Positions 1 through 7,926 are shown, counted from the stretch's first letter. The stretch is DNA of 14,991 nt from an uncultured Prevotella sp. (GCA_900552675.1 USAI01000055.1:1-14991), one strand, 5' to 3'. Translations and numbers: made by a program. The notes: generated from the letters alone by a model not told the origin.

Positions 1-201
1 GGCATAATATTCAAGCCAGCTTGATATTCTGCGCTCGATTTGCACTATCTTTGCATAAGATAGGCTGCATCTCGGCATAATATTCAAGCCAGCTTGATAT
101 TCTGCGCTCGATTTGCACTATCTTTGCATAAGATAGGCTGCATCTCGGCATAATATTCAAGCCAGCTTGATATTCTGCGCTCGATTTGCACTATCTTTGC
201 A
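1..201. repeat. 73-bp tandem repeat array, 2.75 copies, promoter-bearing
   Basis: Copies begin at 1, 74 and 147. The first two are complete and identical over 73 bp; the third matches for 55 bp and then diverges at 202. Because the array starts at base 1 it may extend upstream. Each unit holds a palindrome TCAAGC-CA-GCTTGA (unit positions 11-24), a TATCTTTG element (46-53) that fits the Bacteroidota -7 consensus TAnnTTTG, and an inverted repeat CTATCTT-TGCAT-AAGATAG (45-63) overlapping it. The second inverted repeat is lost in copy 3. There are no unique spacers, so this is not a CRISPR array. Confidence 0.95.
167..199 (+). promoter_or_regulatory. Predicted promoter of the nuclease-helicase gene (copy 3 of the array)
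   Basis: TTGA at 167-170 is a plausible -33 element. After 21 bases comes TATCTTTG at 192-199, a perfect match to the Bacteroidota -7 consensus TAnnTTTG. Transcription would start near 206, giving a leader of about 45 bases before the ATG at 250. The -33 element lies inside the TCAAGC-CA-GCTTGA palindrome (157-170), which could be an operator. Equivalent elements occur at 21-53 and 94-126, so up to three tandem promoters may drive the same gene. Confidence 0.6.
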
Positions 202-249
202 GTAATCTATTGCATTGACAATGCTACATTAAATAATTGGGATATAAAG

Positions 250-3200
250 ATGAACGACAATATAACGGCCACCGAACTGTTTGACCGTATCGCACAAACA
301 GCACGACAGGTCGACACCTCACAAGCCGCGAAAACGCTGCACGAGGTGCTGGTGCTTGCTTGCACACACGGGTTGCGGGGCTCGCATCATGCCTTCGGTA
401 GCCTGATGGCACAGGTCGACAGGCTGTGTAGAGACCGACATCTGCGCGCAGCCGACCAAGTGGCCATTCACAAGATGCGACGCGATAGCAACCGTACTGC
501 AGAACCGCTACACCCCGACGATGTGGCGGCCGACTGCCGTGCGCTGGCCTTGTTTGTGTCGGCGGTGTTTGGCGAGGGCATCCCTCACGCCCTCACCTCG
601 TTGCTACCCCACAGCACAAACACACCCCAACAGGCCACTGAAGCCTACTGGCCCAGCATACGCTGCGTGATACAGGCGTTTGACAACGACACGCTGACCG
701 TGACCGTTGACAACGACCTCACACCCCTACCCCTCGTCATCAATTATACCAACACGCCCTCCTATCGCGACTTTACCTATCTGCGTCGCATCTTTCGCGA
801 GGGCATGCAACTCAACCTCATACGCTGCACCGTGAAAGAGGGAACAGCCACCCCACAAATGATTGTGGTTGAGCCTGATTTTCTCATCGATATCAGTACG
901 TTGGCGGCCTGCTTCAAAGACTATGGACACCACGCCTTGAACTATCTTGTGCGACGCATGATGCCAAGCGCCAACTCGCAAGCTATCTTGTTAGGTAACT
1001 TTGCTGGCGATGTGCTCGACGCTATCATCAACAGCAAGCAGTTCGACTTCAACGAAACATTGCGCACACACTTCTGCCAAAAGGCGCTCGAATATGCCAC
1101 TTGCAACGACACAAACCTGCCCGCACTGAAGCAGGCCATGAACCTGCAGGTAGAAAACATTAAGGGTATGGTTGATGAACTGTTCCAGCAGTTCAATCGC
1201 GAAAAGGCTATACTGGAGCCTTCGTTCGTGTGTGAACAGTTGGGGGTGCAAGGACGTGTCGACCTTATGACCTCTGACCTTCGGCTATTGGTAGAACAAA
1301 AGTCGGGTAAAAACATTTTTATTGAGCGCGATTTCAATAACGAACATGGTGGCCGACACATTGAAAGCCACTATGTTCAGGTGCTGCTCTACTATGCTGT
1401 GCTGCAACAAAACTTTGGCCGACAGAATGACACACGCATACACCTGATGTACTCGAAATATGAGCGCGAACGCGGACTGTTGGAAATGAAGCCACTGCAA
1501 GCTCTGGTTGAAGAGGCCATAAAGCTGCGCAACCAAGTGGTGGCTACCGAGTTTTTCATTGCCAGACATGGCTTCGACACGCTGCTGCCCAGCCTCACGC
1601 CCGAAACAATCGTCACCCAAAACCACGACAGCTACATCGTATCGCATTATGACCTGCCACGCCTTCGCGACCTAACCGAGCCGCTACACCACCTTGCACC
1701 CGTGGCACACGCTTACTTCTGCCGCATGATGACGTTTGTGATCAAAGAGCAACTGGTGCAAAAGGTGGGGGCACAAGAGGGAAACGGAAACAGCGATGCC
1801 GACCTGTGGAATATGCCACTAAGCAGCAAACGCGAGGCGGGCAACATTTATACCGACCTACGCATCATTGAGAAACGACGCAGCCACGCACATAGCGGCA
1901 TCGACACGCTGGTGCTGGAGGTGCCTGAACAGGGCGACGACTTCTTACCCAACTTTCGTCGTGGCGATATGGTGTATCTGTATCGCTACGCTAAAGGGGC
2001 TACCCCCGATGTGCGACACAGCATATTATATAAAGGAACGTTGGCCGACATCAGCACACACCATCTGACACTGGTGCTGAGCGATGGGCAAAACAATCCG
2101 CACCTGTTCGACCTGCCTGCCGTAAGTGGGCACACGGCAAGGGCGAAAGCGGCTGAACAATCCTACGCTATTGAGCGCGCGGCTACCGATGGCGGCGGGC
2201 GCGGCATACAGGCGCTACACACGTTGATGACCACGGCTCCACAACGTTTGGCCTTGCTGTTGGCACAACGTGCGCCCGAAGCCGACACACAACGCACGCT
2301 CACACGTAGCTATCACCCCGACTACGACGAGGTGCTGCTGGGCATTAAGCAGGCCACCGACTATTATCTGCTGATGGGTCCGCCAGGTACGGGCAAAACA
2401 TCAATGGCGCTTCGCTTCATGGTGCAAGAGGCACTTACCGACCCTGAGGCTACGCTGCTGCTGTTATCATACACCAATCGCGCCGTTGACGAGATATGCG
2501 CTATGCTGTGCAACGCCCACATCAACTTCTTACGTATGGGCAACGCGTTGCGCTCTGACCCTGCCTACACGCCCTACCTCATCGGCGAGGCGGTGGCTAC
2601 CGACCCCACACTCAGCGGCATCAGTGCCCGACTGGCACAGGCTCGAGTGGTGGTAAGCACAACCAGCACGCTGCAATCAAAGCAGGAACTGTTCAACCTA
2701 AAGCACTTCACCATGGCCATCATCGACGAGGCCAGCCAAATTCTTGAGCCCGACATCGTAGGATTGCTGGCGGCTCACAACGACATGGGGCAGACGTGCA
2801 TTGACAAGTTTGTGCTGGTGGGCGACTATAAACAACTGCCTGCCGTGGTGCAACAAGACGCTGCCGACACTCGGGTAGACGACCCTCTGCTGCAAAGCAT
2901 CGCACTAACCGACTGCCGAAACTCGCTCTTCGAACGCCTCATACAGGTGGAACGCCGACAGGGGCGCAAGCAGTTTGTGGGCATACTGCGCAAACAGGGA
3001 CGTATGCACCCCGACTTGGCCGAGTTTACAAACCGTATGTTCTACTTCAGCGAACATCTTGTGCCCGTGCCTTGTCAGCATCAAATTGAACAAACACTGG
3101 GCTACACGCTACCCGCTCGCGACGCCTTAGACCGCGCTCTGCAACAGCACCGCATGCTGTTCATCGCCTCGCACGAAGCCCGACAAGAGGGCACATCAGA

Positions 3201-3663
3201 GAAGGCTAACCGTGAAGAGGCACGCATCGTGGCTCAGGTGCTGGCGCGCATACACCGCTATTATGGCGAACAGTTTGTGCCTAACAAGACGGTGGGCGTT
3301 ATTGTGCCCTACCGTAACCAGATAGCCATGATACGGAAAGAGCTGGAGGCGCTGAACCTACCGCTACTGCGCGAGGTGAGCATCGACACCGTTGAACGTT
3401 ATCAGGGCTCGCAACGCGACGTCATTGTCTATTCGTTCACCATTCATAGCCTGTATCAGCTCGACTTTCTCACCGCCAACAGCTTTATTGAAGACAATCA
3501 TATCATCGACCGCAAGCTGAACGTGGCGCTGACACGTGCCAAGAAACAACTGGTGCTGACGGGCAACCCTGAACTGTTGAGCCACAACACGGTGTTTGCT
3601 CAGCTCATCAACCATGTGCGCCAGCATGGCTTGTTTATGGATGATAAGCCTGCTATTATGTAG
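250..3663 (+). CDS. Dna2-like PD-(D/E)XK nuclease fused to a superfamily 1 (UPF1/Dna2-type) helicase
   Basis: Predicted ATP-dependent DNA/RNA helicase with a nuclease domain, likely acting on nucleic-acid processing or repair in the cytoplasm. An N-terminal region (1-290) that I do not recognise precedes a Cas4/Dna2/RecB-type nuclease. Its catalytic residues fit D338 (in GVQGRVD), E349-x-K351 (VEQKSGK) and Q377-xxx-Y381. Residues about 560-650 look like the beta-barrel insert of UPF1/Dna2 enzymes. The helicase core shows Walker A GPPGTGKT (710-717), Walker B IIDEASQ (824-830), motif III GDYKQLP (858-864), motif V ERYQGSQRD (1049-1057) and motif VI LNVALTRAK (1090-1098). Dna2 and AddB hold a 4Fe-4S cluster with cysteines flanking the nuclease. 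I see no cysteine cluster after Q377-Y381, so that cluster is probably absent. The gene stands alone, driven by a triplicated promoter region. Domain calls are firm; the cellular role is unknown. Confidence 0.9.
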   Translation: MNDNITATELFDRIAQTARQVDTSQAAKTLHEVLVLACTHGLRGSHHAFGSLMAQVDRLCRDRHLRAADQVAIHKMRRDSNRTAEPLHPDDVAADCRALALFVSAVFGEGIPHALTSLLPHSTNTPQQATEAYWPSIRCVIQAFDNDTLTVTVDNDLTPLPLVINYTNTPSYRDFTYLRRIFREGMQLNLIRCTVKEGTATPQMIVVEPDFLIDISTLAACFKDYGHHALNYLVRRMMPSANSQAILLGNFAGDVLDAIINSKQFDFNETLRTHFCQKALEYATCNDTNLPALKQAMNLQVENIKGMVDELFQQFNREKAILEPSFVCEQLGVQGRVDLMTSDLRLLVEQKSGKNIFIERDFNNEHGGRHIESHYVQVLLYYAVLQQNFGRQNDTRIHLMYSKYERERGLLEMKPLQALVEEAIKLRNQVVATEFFIARHGFDTLLPSLTPETIVTQNHDSYIVSHYDLPRLRDLTEPLHHLAPVAHAYFCRMMTFVIKEQLVQKVGAQEGNGNSDADLWNMPLSSKREAGNIYTDLRIIEKRRSHAHSGIDTLVLEVPEQGDDFLPNFRRGDMVYLYRYAKGATPDVRHSILYKGTLADISTHHLTLVLSDGQNNPHLFDLPAVSGHTARAKAAEQSYAIERAATDGGGRGIQALHTLMTTAPQRLALLLAQRAPEADTQRTLTRSYHPDYDEVLLGIKQATDYYLLMGPPGTGKTSMALRFMVQEALTDPEATLLLLSYTNRAVDEICAMLCNAHINFLRMGNALRSDPAYTPYLIGEAVATDPTLSGISARLAQARVVVSTTSTLQSKQELFNLKHFTMAIIDEASQILEPDIVGLLAAHNDMGQTCIDKFVLVGDYKQLPAVVQQDAADTRVDDPLLQSIALTDCRNSLFERLIQVERRQGRKQFVGILRKQGRMHPDLAEFTNRMFYFSEHLVPVPCQHQIEQTLGYTLPARDALDRALQQHRMLFIASHEARQEGTSEKANREEARIVAQVLARIHRYYGEQFVPNKTVGVIVPYRNQIAMIRKELEALNLPLLREVSIDTVERYQGSQRDVIVYSFTIHSLYQLDFLTANSFIEDNHIIDRKLNVALTRAKKQLVLTGNPELLSHNTVFAQLINHVRQHGLFMDDKPAIM

Positions 3664-3669
3664 GCCATT

Positions 3670-3710
3670 CAGCCTAAAAAACAATAAAATATTTGGCTGT
3701 TTCATTATTT
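3670..3710 (+). terminator. Possible weak terminator after the nuclease-helicase
   Basis: CAGCC (3670-3674) can pair with GGCTG (3695-3699) around a 20-base A/T-rich loop, followed by TTTCATTATTT. The stem is only 5 bp, so this is a weak candidate. Confidence 0.3.
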
Positions 3711-3719
3711 ATTGCGTTA

Positions 3720-3816
3720 TTTGCACAAAGAAAATAAAGCAAGAAGAAAACTTAGCACAAAGATAACAAAGTAAAAAAGGAAACTTTGCATAAAGAAAAT
3801 AAAGCAAGAAGAAAAC
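3720..3816. repeat. 32-bp direct repeat upstream of folP
   Basis: A 32-bp segment at 3720-3751 recurs at 3785-3816 with a single mismatch at its seventh base (C in the first, T in the second). Offset is 65 bp. Both copies begin TTTGCA and continue into a purine-rich run ending GAAGAAAAC. The second copy ends four bases before the folP ATG, so it forms the translation initiation region. The first copy is followed by another TTAGCACAAAG segment, suggesting repeated local duplication. Confidence 0.9.
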
Positions 3817-3819
3817 AAC

Positions 3820-4638
3820 ATGTCATATACAATCAATGTAAGAGGCCAGCTTATTGACCTCTCGCAACCCACAGTAATGGGCATACTTAATGCCACACCC
3901 GACTCGTTCTACTCGGGAAGCCGTAAGCAAACCGAAAAAGAAATTGCCGACCGAGCCAACCAAATCGTAGAACAAGGGGGCACAATGATTGACGTGGGCG
4001 CCTTCTCTACCCGCCCAGGAGCACAAGAGGTGAGCGAACAAGAAGAAACGGAACGCCTGAAACGCGCGTTGGCCATTGTGCAACGAGAACAGCCCAACAC
4101 GCCAATATCGGTAGACACCTACCGACCATTGGTGGCCCGACGCTGCATAGAAGAGTTTGGTGCCGACATCATTAACGACGTGTCAGAAGGGGGCATCACA
4201 GGCATTGTCGACACACCCATACACGAACAAGGCAATATGTTCAGCACCGTGGCCCAACTAAAAGTGCCCTACATCTTGATGTCGGTAAAGAGCAATATGC
4301 CCGACATGCTGAAAGCCTTCGCACAAGAGGTGCAACAACTGCGCGACATGGGAGCACGTGATATCATTCTCGACCCTGGCTTCGGCTTCGGAAAATCGCT
4401 CGACGACAACTATGCCATCATGAACGAGATGCACCATCTGAAGGTGTTCGGCCTACCCATCCTCTCTGGCATCTCGCGCAAAAGCATGATCTTCCGCCTC
4501 ATCGGAGGCGATCCCACCACCTCGCTCAACGGCACCACCGTGCTCAACACCATCTCGCTGCTAAAAGGTGCCACCATTCTGCGTGTGCACGATGTGCGAG
4601 AAGCATGGGAGGCTATACAGATAACAGGGAAGCTTTAA
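3820..4638 (+). CDS. folP: Dihydropteroate synthase
   Basis: Joins 6-hydroxymethyl-dihydropterin diphosphate to p-aminobenzoate to give dihydropteroate in folate synthesis; the target of sulfonamides. At 272 aa it has the normal family length. The active-site set is complete: N24 in GILNATPDSF, the STRPGA loop (63-68), D99 in SVDTYRP, N119 in IINDVS, D185 in ILDPGFGFGK, K221 in GISRKS, and R255-V-H257 near the C-terminus. One departure is visible. The family segment usually written LMHMxG reads LMSVKS here (153-158), and the stretch before it (about 125-150) looks slightly long compared with the E. coli enzyme. cdaA follows after 67 bases on the same strand, an arrangement I know from other Bacteroidota. 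The start is fixed by the usual N-terminus before the GILNATPDSF motif. Confidence 0.97.
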   Translation: MSYTINVRGQLIDLSQPTVMGILNATPDSFYSGSRKQTEKEIADRANQIVEQGGTMIDVGAFSTRPGAQEVSEQEETERLKRALAIVQREQPNTPISVDTYRPLVARRCIEEFGADIINDVSEGGITGIVDTPIHEQGNMFSTVAQLKVPYILMSVKSNMPDMLKAFAQEVQQLRDMGARDIILDPGFGFGKSLDDNYAIMNEMHHLKVFGLPILSGISRKSMIFRLIGGDPTTSLNGTTVLNTISLLKGATILRVHDVREAWEAIQITGKL

Positions 4639-4705
4639 CCCAAAGCAAAAAACAATAGCAATATTAACATAAAAAGGGTTAGGAAAAGAAAGACTAACGA
4701 GTTAT

Positions 4706-5476
4706 ATGTTCGACTTCGGAATAAAAGATATCATCGACATTTTTCTTGTCGCATTGATGCTCTATTACATCTACCGACTGATGAAAGAGAGCCGTTCGCT
4801 CAACGTGTTCATCGGCATCATGGTGTTTGTATTGGTATGGCTCTTCGTGAGCCAAGTGCTTGAAATGCGCCTCTTGGGCTCTATCTTAGACAAGCTAGTA
4901 AGCGTGGGCGTTATCGGCATCATTGTGCTTTTTCAAGAAGAGATACGCAAGTTTCTCTACTCGTTGGGCGCACACCAACGGGTAAAAGCCTTTACACGCT
5001 TCTTTGCCACAAGCAACGACAAAGACGAAGAAGATAAAGAAACCATTATGCCCATCGTGCTGGCCTGCATGGATATGGCACGCAGCAAGGAGGGAGCACT
5101 CATTGTTATTGAGCGCGCCATACGTCTTGACGACATTGTTGATACAGGCGACCGCATTGATGCCAATATCAACCAGCGCCTCATCGAAAACATTTTCTTC
5201 AAAAACTCGCCCCTACACGACGGTGCCATGGTGATATCAAACAAGCGTATCAAGGCCGCTGGCTGCATCTTGCCCGTAAGTCATAGTCATAGCATACCGA
5301 AAGAGCTGGGCCTAAGGCACCGAGCCGCTATGGGCATATCGCAAGACAGCGACGCCATTGCCATTGTTTGTTCTGAAGAAACGGGCCGCATATCGGTGGC
5401 CATCAAGGGCGAATTTCATCTACGTCTCTCGGCCGAAGAGCTTGAGGGCATACTGGCACGCGAGATGAACGTATAG
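4706..5476 (+). CDS. cdaA: Diadenylate cyclase CdaA (c-di-AMP synthase)
   Basis: Makes the second messenger c-di-AMP from two ATP at the inner membrane. The 256-aa protein has three N-terminal hydrophobic segments (about 10-24, 34-52 and 62-78), a charged linker (103-112, rich in D, E and K), and a C-terminal DAC (DisA_N) domain. That domain carries the two signature motifs DGA (172-174, in LHDGAMVIS) and RHR (204-206, in GLRHRAAMG), followed by SEETG (223-227). This order matches the CdaA/DacA class (TIGR00159) rather than DisA. In Firmicutes cdaA sits with cdaR and glmM; here it follows folP and no cdaR-like gene is adjacent. No terminator separates it from folP, so co-transcription is likely. 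Confidence 0.95.
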   Translation: MFDFGIKDIIDIFLVALMLYYIYRLMKESRSLNVFIGIMVFVLVWLFVSQVLEMRLLGSILDKLVSVGVIGIIVLFQEEIRKFLYSLGAHQRVKAFTRFFATSNDKDEEDKETIMPIVLACMDMARSKEGALIVIERAIRLDDIVDTGDRIDANINQRLIENIFFKNSPLHDGAMVISNKRIKAAGCILPVSHSHSIPKELGLRHRAAMGISQDSDAIAIVCSEETGRISVAIKGEFHLRLSAEELEGILAREMNV

Positions 5477-5513
5477 CGCCACACATAGGGCCACAAGCAA
5501 ATAATAAGCAAAA

Positions 5514-5571
5514 GGCTATACTTATAGCCAATAAAAGGCAATGTTTATCCAATAAAAAGGTATGTTTATCC
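5514..5571. repeat. Palindrome followed by two 21-bp tandem repeats upstream of pta
   Basis: GGCTATA-CT-TATAGCC (5514-5529) is a perfect inverted repeat with a 2-base centre. Two 21-bp units (5530-5550 and 5551-5571) follow, differing at a few positions, and a third begins at 5572 (AATAAAAAT) before running into the pta -7 element. The units occupy the place where a -33 element and activator sites would lie, so they may be binding sites. The palindrome has no T-run after it and is not an obvious terminator for cdaA. Confidence 0.85.
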
Positions 5572-5583
5572 AATAAAAATTAG

Positions 5584-5591
5584 TAATTTTG
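5584..5591 (+). promoter_or_regulatory. Predicted -7 element of the pta-ackA promoter
   Basis: TAATTTTG is a perfect match to TAnnTTTG. No good TTTG -33 element is visible at the usual distance; the 21-bp repeats occupy that region. Transcription would start near 5598, leaving a leader of about 85 bases before the pta ATG at 5682. Confidence 0.6.
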
Positions 5592-5595
5592 CACC

Positions 5596-5613
5596 GCGAA
5601 CGAAGGCGTTCGC
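5596..5613 (+). other. Hairpin at the predicted 5' end of the pta transcript
   Basis: GCGAACG (5596-5602) pairs perfectly with CGTTCGC (5607-5613) around the loop AAGG. If transcription starts near 5598 this G/C-rich stem caps the 5' end of the mRNA, where it could protect against 5'-end-dependent decay. It could instead be a protein site on DNA. Confidence 0.6.
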
Positions 5614-5620
5614 AAACATT

Positions 5621-5662
5621 ATACTGACAATCAGAAAACAGAATACTGACAATCAGAAAACA
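5621..5662 (+). repeat. 20-bp direct duplication in the pta leader
   Basis: The 20-bp segment beginning ATACTGACAATC occurs identically at 5621-5640 and 5643-5662, a 22-bp period. It lies wholly in the predicted 5' untranslated region of pta, ending 19 bases before the ATG. Confidence 0.95.
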
Positions 5663-5681
5663 TACATATATCGTACACACT

Positions 5682-6692
5682 ATGGATTTATTACAAAAGA
5701 TTGTTGCTCGCGCAAAAAGCGATAAGCAACGCATCGTGCTCCCTGAAGCTACTGAGGAGCGCACGCTTAAAGCCGCCGACCGTGTACTGGCTGACGACAT
5801 CGCAGACATTATCCTCATTGGTAACCCCGATGAAATTAAGAAACTGGGCGCCGAATGGGGCCTCACACACCTCGACAAAGCTACTATCATTGACCCGCTG
5901 AACAACCCGAAGAGTGAGGAATATGCTGCTTTGTTGGCAGAGCTGCGCAAGAAGAAAGGCATGACCATCGAGCAGGCTCGCGAACTTGTAAAGAATCCGC
6001 TCTACCTGGGCTGCATGATTATCAAGACCGAGGGAGCCGACGGACAGATTAGCGGCGCCCTCAGCACCACTGGCGACACGCTGCGCCCTGCCCTGCAAAT
6101 CATTAAATGCGCTCCTGGCATCACTTGCGTGAGCGGTGCTATGCTGCTCATCACCGATAAGAAAGAGTATGGTGAAAACGGTGTAGTGGTGATGGGCGAC
6201 GTTGCCGTTACCCCCATGCCCGATGCTAACCAGCTGGCCCAGATTGCTGTGTGCACCGCTCGCACCGCACAATCGGTAGCAGGCATTGCCGACCCCCGCG
6301 TGGCTATGCTCAGCTTCTCGACCAAGGGTAGCGCTAAGCACGAGGTAGTAGACAAGGTAGTAGAGGCCACAAAGCTGGCAAAAGAGCTCGACCCCGAGCT
6401 GAAGATTGACGGCGAATTGCAGGCCGACGCCGCTCTCGTTCCCTCAGTAGGCGAGAAGAAAGCTCCTGGTAGCAACATTGCTGGCCATGCCAACGTGCTG
6501 GTAGTGCCTTGCCTTGAGGTAGGCAACATTGGTTACAAGCTGGTTCAGCGCTTGGGTGGAGCCATTGCCATTGGTCCTATTCTCCAGGGTATTGCACGCC
6601 CCGTTAACGACCTGAGCCGTGGTTGCTCAGTAGACGACATCTACTACATGGTAGCCATCACCGCTTGCCAGGCCATGGATGCCAAGAAATAA
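5682..6692 (+). CDS. pta: Phosphate acetyltransferase
   Basis: Interconverts acetyl-CoA plus phosphate and acetyl phosphate plus CoA in the cytoplasm. At 336 aa it is the short form with only the catalytic PTA/PTB domain and lacks the N-terminal DRTGG/CobQ-like domains of the long E. coli enzyme. Family segments visible include RIVLPEATEERTLKAA near the N-terminus, DGQISGALSTTGDTLRPALQ (about 119-138), the SFSTKGSAKHE stretch and ELQADAAL in the C-terminal half, and GCSVDDIYYMVAITACQA at the end. ackA follows after 37 bases with no terminator between, so the two form the standard acetate and ATP-yielding fermentation operon. The start is the first ATG in frame, just after the duplicated leader. 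Confidence 0.97.
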   Translation: MDLLQKIVARAKSDKQRIVLPEATEERTLKAADRVLADDIADIILIGNPDEIKKLGAEWGLTHLDKATIIDPLNNPKSEEYAALLAELRKKKGMTIEQARELVKNPLYLGCMIIKTEGADGQISGALSTTGDTLRPALQIIKCAPGITCVSGAMLLITDKKEYGENGVVVMGDVAVTPMPDANQLAQIAVCTARTAQSVAGIADPRVAMLSFSTKGSAKHEVVDKVVEATKLAKELDPELKIDGELQADAALVPSVGEKKAPGSNIAGHANVLVVPCLEVGNIGYKLVQRLGGAIAIGPILQGIARPVNDLSRGCSVDDIYYMVAITACQAMDAKK

Positions 6693-6729
6693 TTCATCAT
6701 TCTTAATTCATTATTCTTAATCAGAAATC

Positions 6730-7926
6730 ATGAAAGTACTTGTATTGAACTGTGGCAGTTCTTCAATCAAATACAAACTCTATAACATGGACAACAACGC
6801 TGTGCTGGCAGCAGGCGGCGTTGAGCGTATCGGCCTCGACGAGGCGTTCATCAAAGTAACATTGCCCAACGGCGAGAAGAAAAAGATTATGCACGACATG
6901 CCCGACCACAAAGAGGGTGTAAACTTCGTGTTCCAGTGCTTGCTCAACCCCGAGTTTGGAGCTATCAAGAGCCTTGACGAAATTGATGCCGTAGGACACC
7001 GCATCGTGCAAGGTGGCGACCTTTATGAGAAGAGTGTCATCGTTGACGAGAGCGTAGAGAAAGGCATTGAGAGCCTTTGCGACTTGGCTCCTGTGCACAA
7101 CGCTGGCCACCTAAAAGGTATTCGTGCCGTTGACAAGCTGATGCCCAACACCCCTCAGGTGTGTGTGTTTGACAACGCCTTCCATAGCACCATGCCCGAC
7201 TATGCTTATCTGTACGCCATTCCTTACGAGCTGTACGAGAAGTATCACGTGCGTCGCTATGGTTTCCACGGCACCAGCCATCGCTACGTATCACAGCGTG
7301 TGTGCGAATACTTGGGCCGCGACATCAACACACAGCGCATCATCACCTGCCACATCGGCAACGGTGCTTCGGTATCGGCCGTTAAGTTTGGCAAGTGCAT
7401 CGACACATCAATGGGTCTGACCCCGCTGGCAGGCGTTATGATGGGTAGCCGTTCAGGCGACATCGACCCCTCGGCCGTAACGTTCTTGATGGAGAAGCTG
7501 AACAAGAAGCCCCAGGAGATGGCCGACTTCTTGAACAAGGAGAGCGGTGTGCTGGGCATTACAGGCATCTCTTCAGATATGCGCGAGATTGAGAGCGCTG
7601 CTGCCGAAGGTAACAAGCGTGCTCAGTTGGCCCTGAATATGTACAACTATCGCATCAAGAAATACATCGGTGCCTACGCTGCCGCTATGGGTGGTGTCGA
7701 CATTATTGTATGGACTGCAGGTGTGGGCGAGAACCAGGTAGGCACTCGTTTCGAGGCTTGCTCAGGCCTTGAGTTCTTAGGCGTGAAGATTGACGCCGAG
7801 GCTAACAAGGTGCGTGGCGAAGAAGCTATCATCTCTACCCCCGACTCGAAGGTTACGGTATGCGTTATTCCTACCGACGAGGAGCTGATGATTGCTAAAG
7901 ACACCATGAACTTGCTGCAGAAGTAA
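6730..7926 (+). CDS. ackA: Acetate kinase
   Basis: Transfers the phosphate of acetyl phosphate to ADP, giving acetate and ATP, in the cytoplasm. The 398-aa length is typical. Signature segments are visible in order: LNCGSSSIKYKLYN at the N-terminus with N7, GHRIVQGGD, VFDNAFHSTMP, YGFHGTSHRYV, HIGNGASVSAV, DTSMGLTPLAGVMMGSRSGDIDP, and a C-terminal GVGENQ segment followed by IPTDEELMIAKDT. It is the second gene of the pta-ackA pair. The 37-base gap contains a short duplication of ATTCTTAAT but no promoter or terminator I can support. The long hairpin at 8006-8083 lies 80 bases downstream and is its likely terminator. Confidence 0.98.
   Translation: MKVLVLNCGSSSIKYKLYNMDNNAVLAAGGVERIGLDEAFIKVTLPNGEKKKIMHDMPDHKEGVNFVFQCLLNPEFGAIKSLDEIDAVGHRIVQGGDLYEKSVIVDESVEKGIESLCDLAPVHNAGHLKGIRAVDKLMPNTPQVCVFDNAFHSTMPDYAYLYAIPYELYEKYHVRRYGFHGTSHRYVSQRVCEYLGRDINTQRIITCHIGNGASVSAVKFGKCIDTSMGLTPLAGVMMGSRSGDIDPSAVTFLMEKLNKKPQEMADFLNKESGVLGITGISSDMREIESAAAEGNKRAQLALNMYNYRIKKYIGAYAAAMGGVDIIVWTAGVGENQVGTRFEACSGLEFLGVKIDAEANKVRGEEAIISTPDSKVTVCVIPTDEELMIAKDTMNLLQK

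Noticed and set aside
1..201. Possible CRISPR array
   Set aside because: The 73-bp units are contiguous and identical with no unique spacers, and no cas genes are present. The Cas4-like fold of the downstream nuclease belongs to a Dna2-type fusion.
250..3663. Nuclease-helicase as part of a phage-defence island
   Set aside because: No partner gene, integrase or other defence gene is nearby; the neighbours are folate, acetate and envelope genes. Kept as a protein of unknown role.
5691..6341. 216-aa minus-strand reading frame
   Set aside because: Lies wholly antisense to pta and its translation has no recognisable motif; pta is certain.
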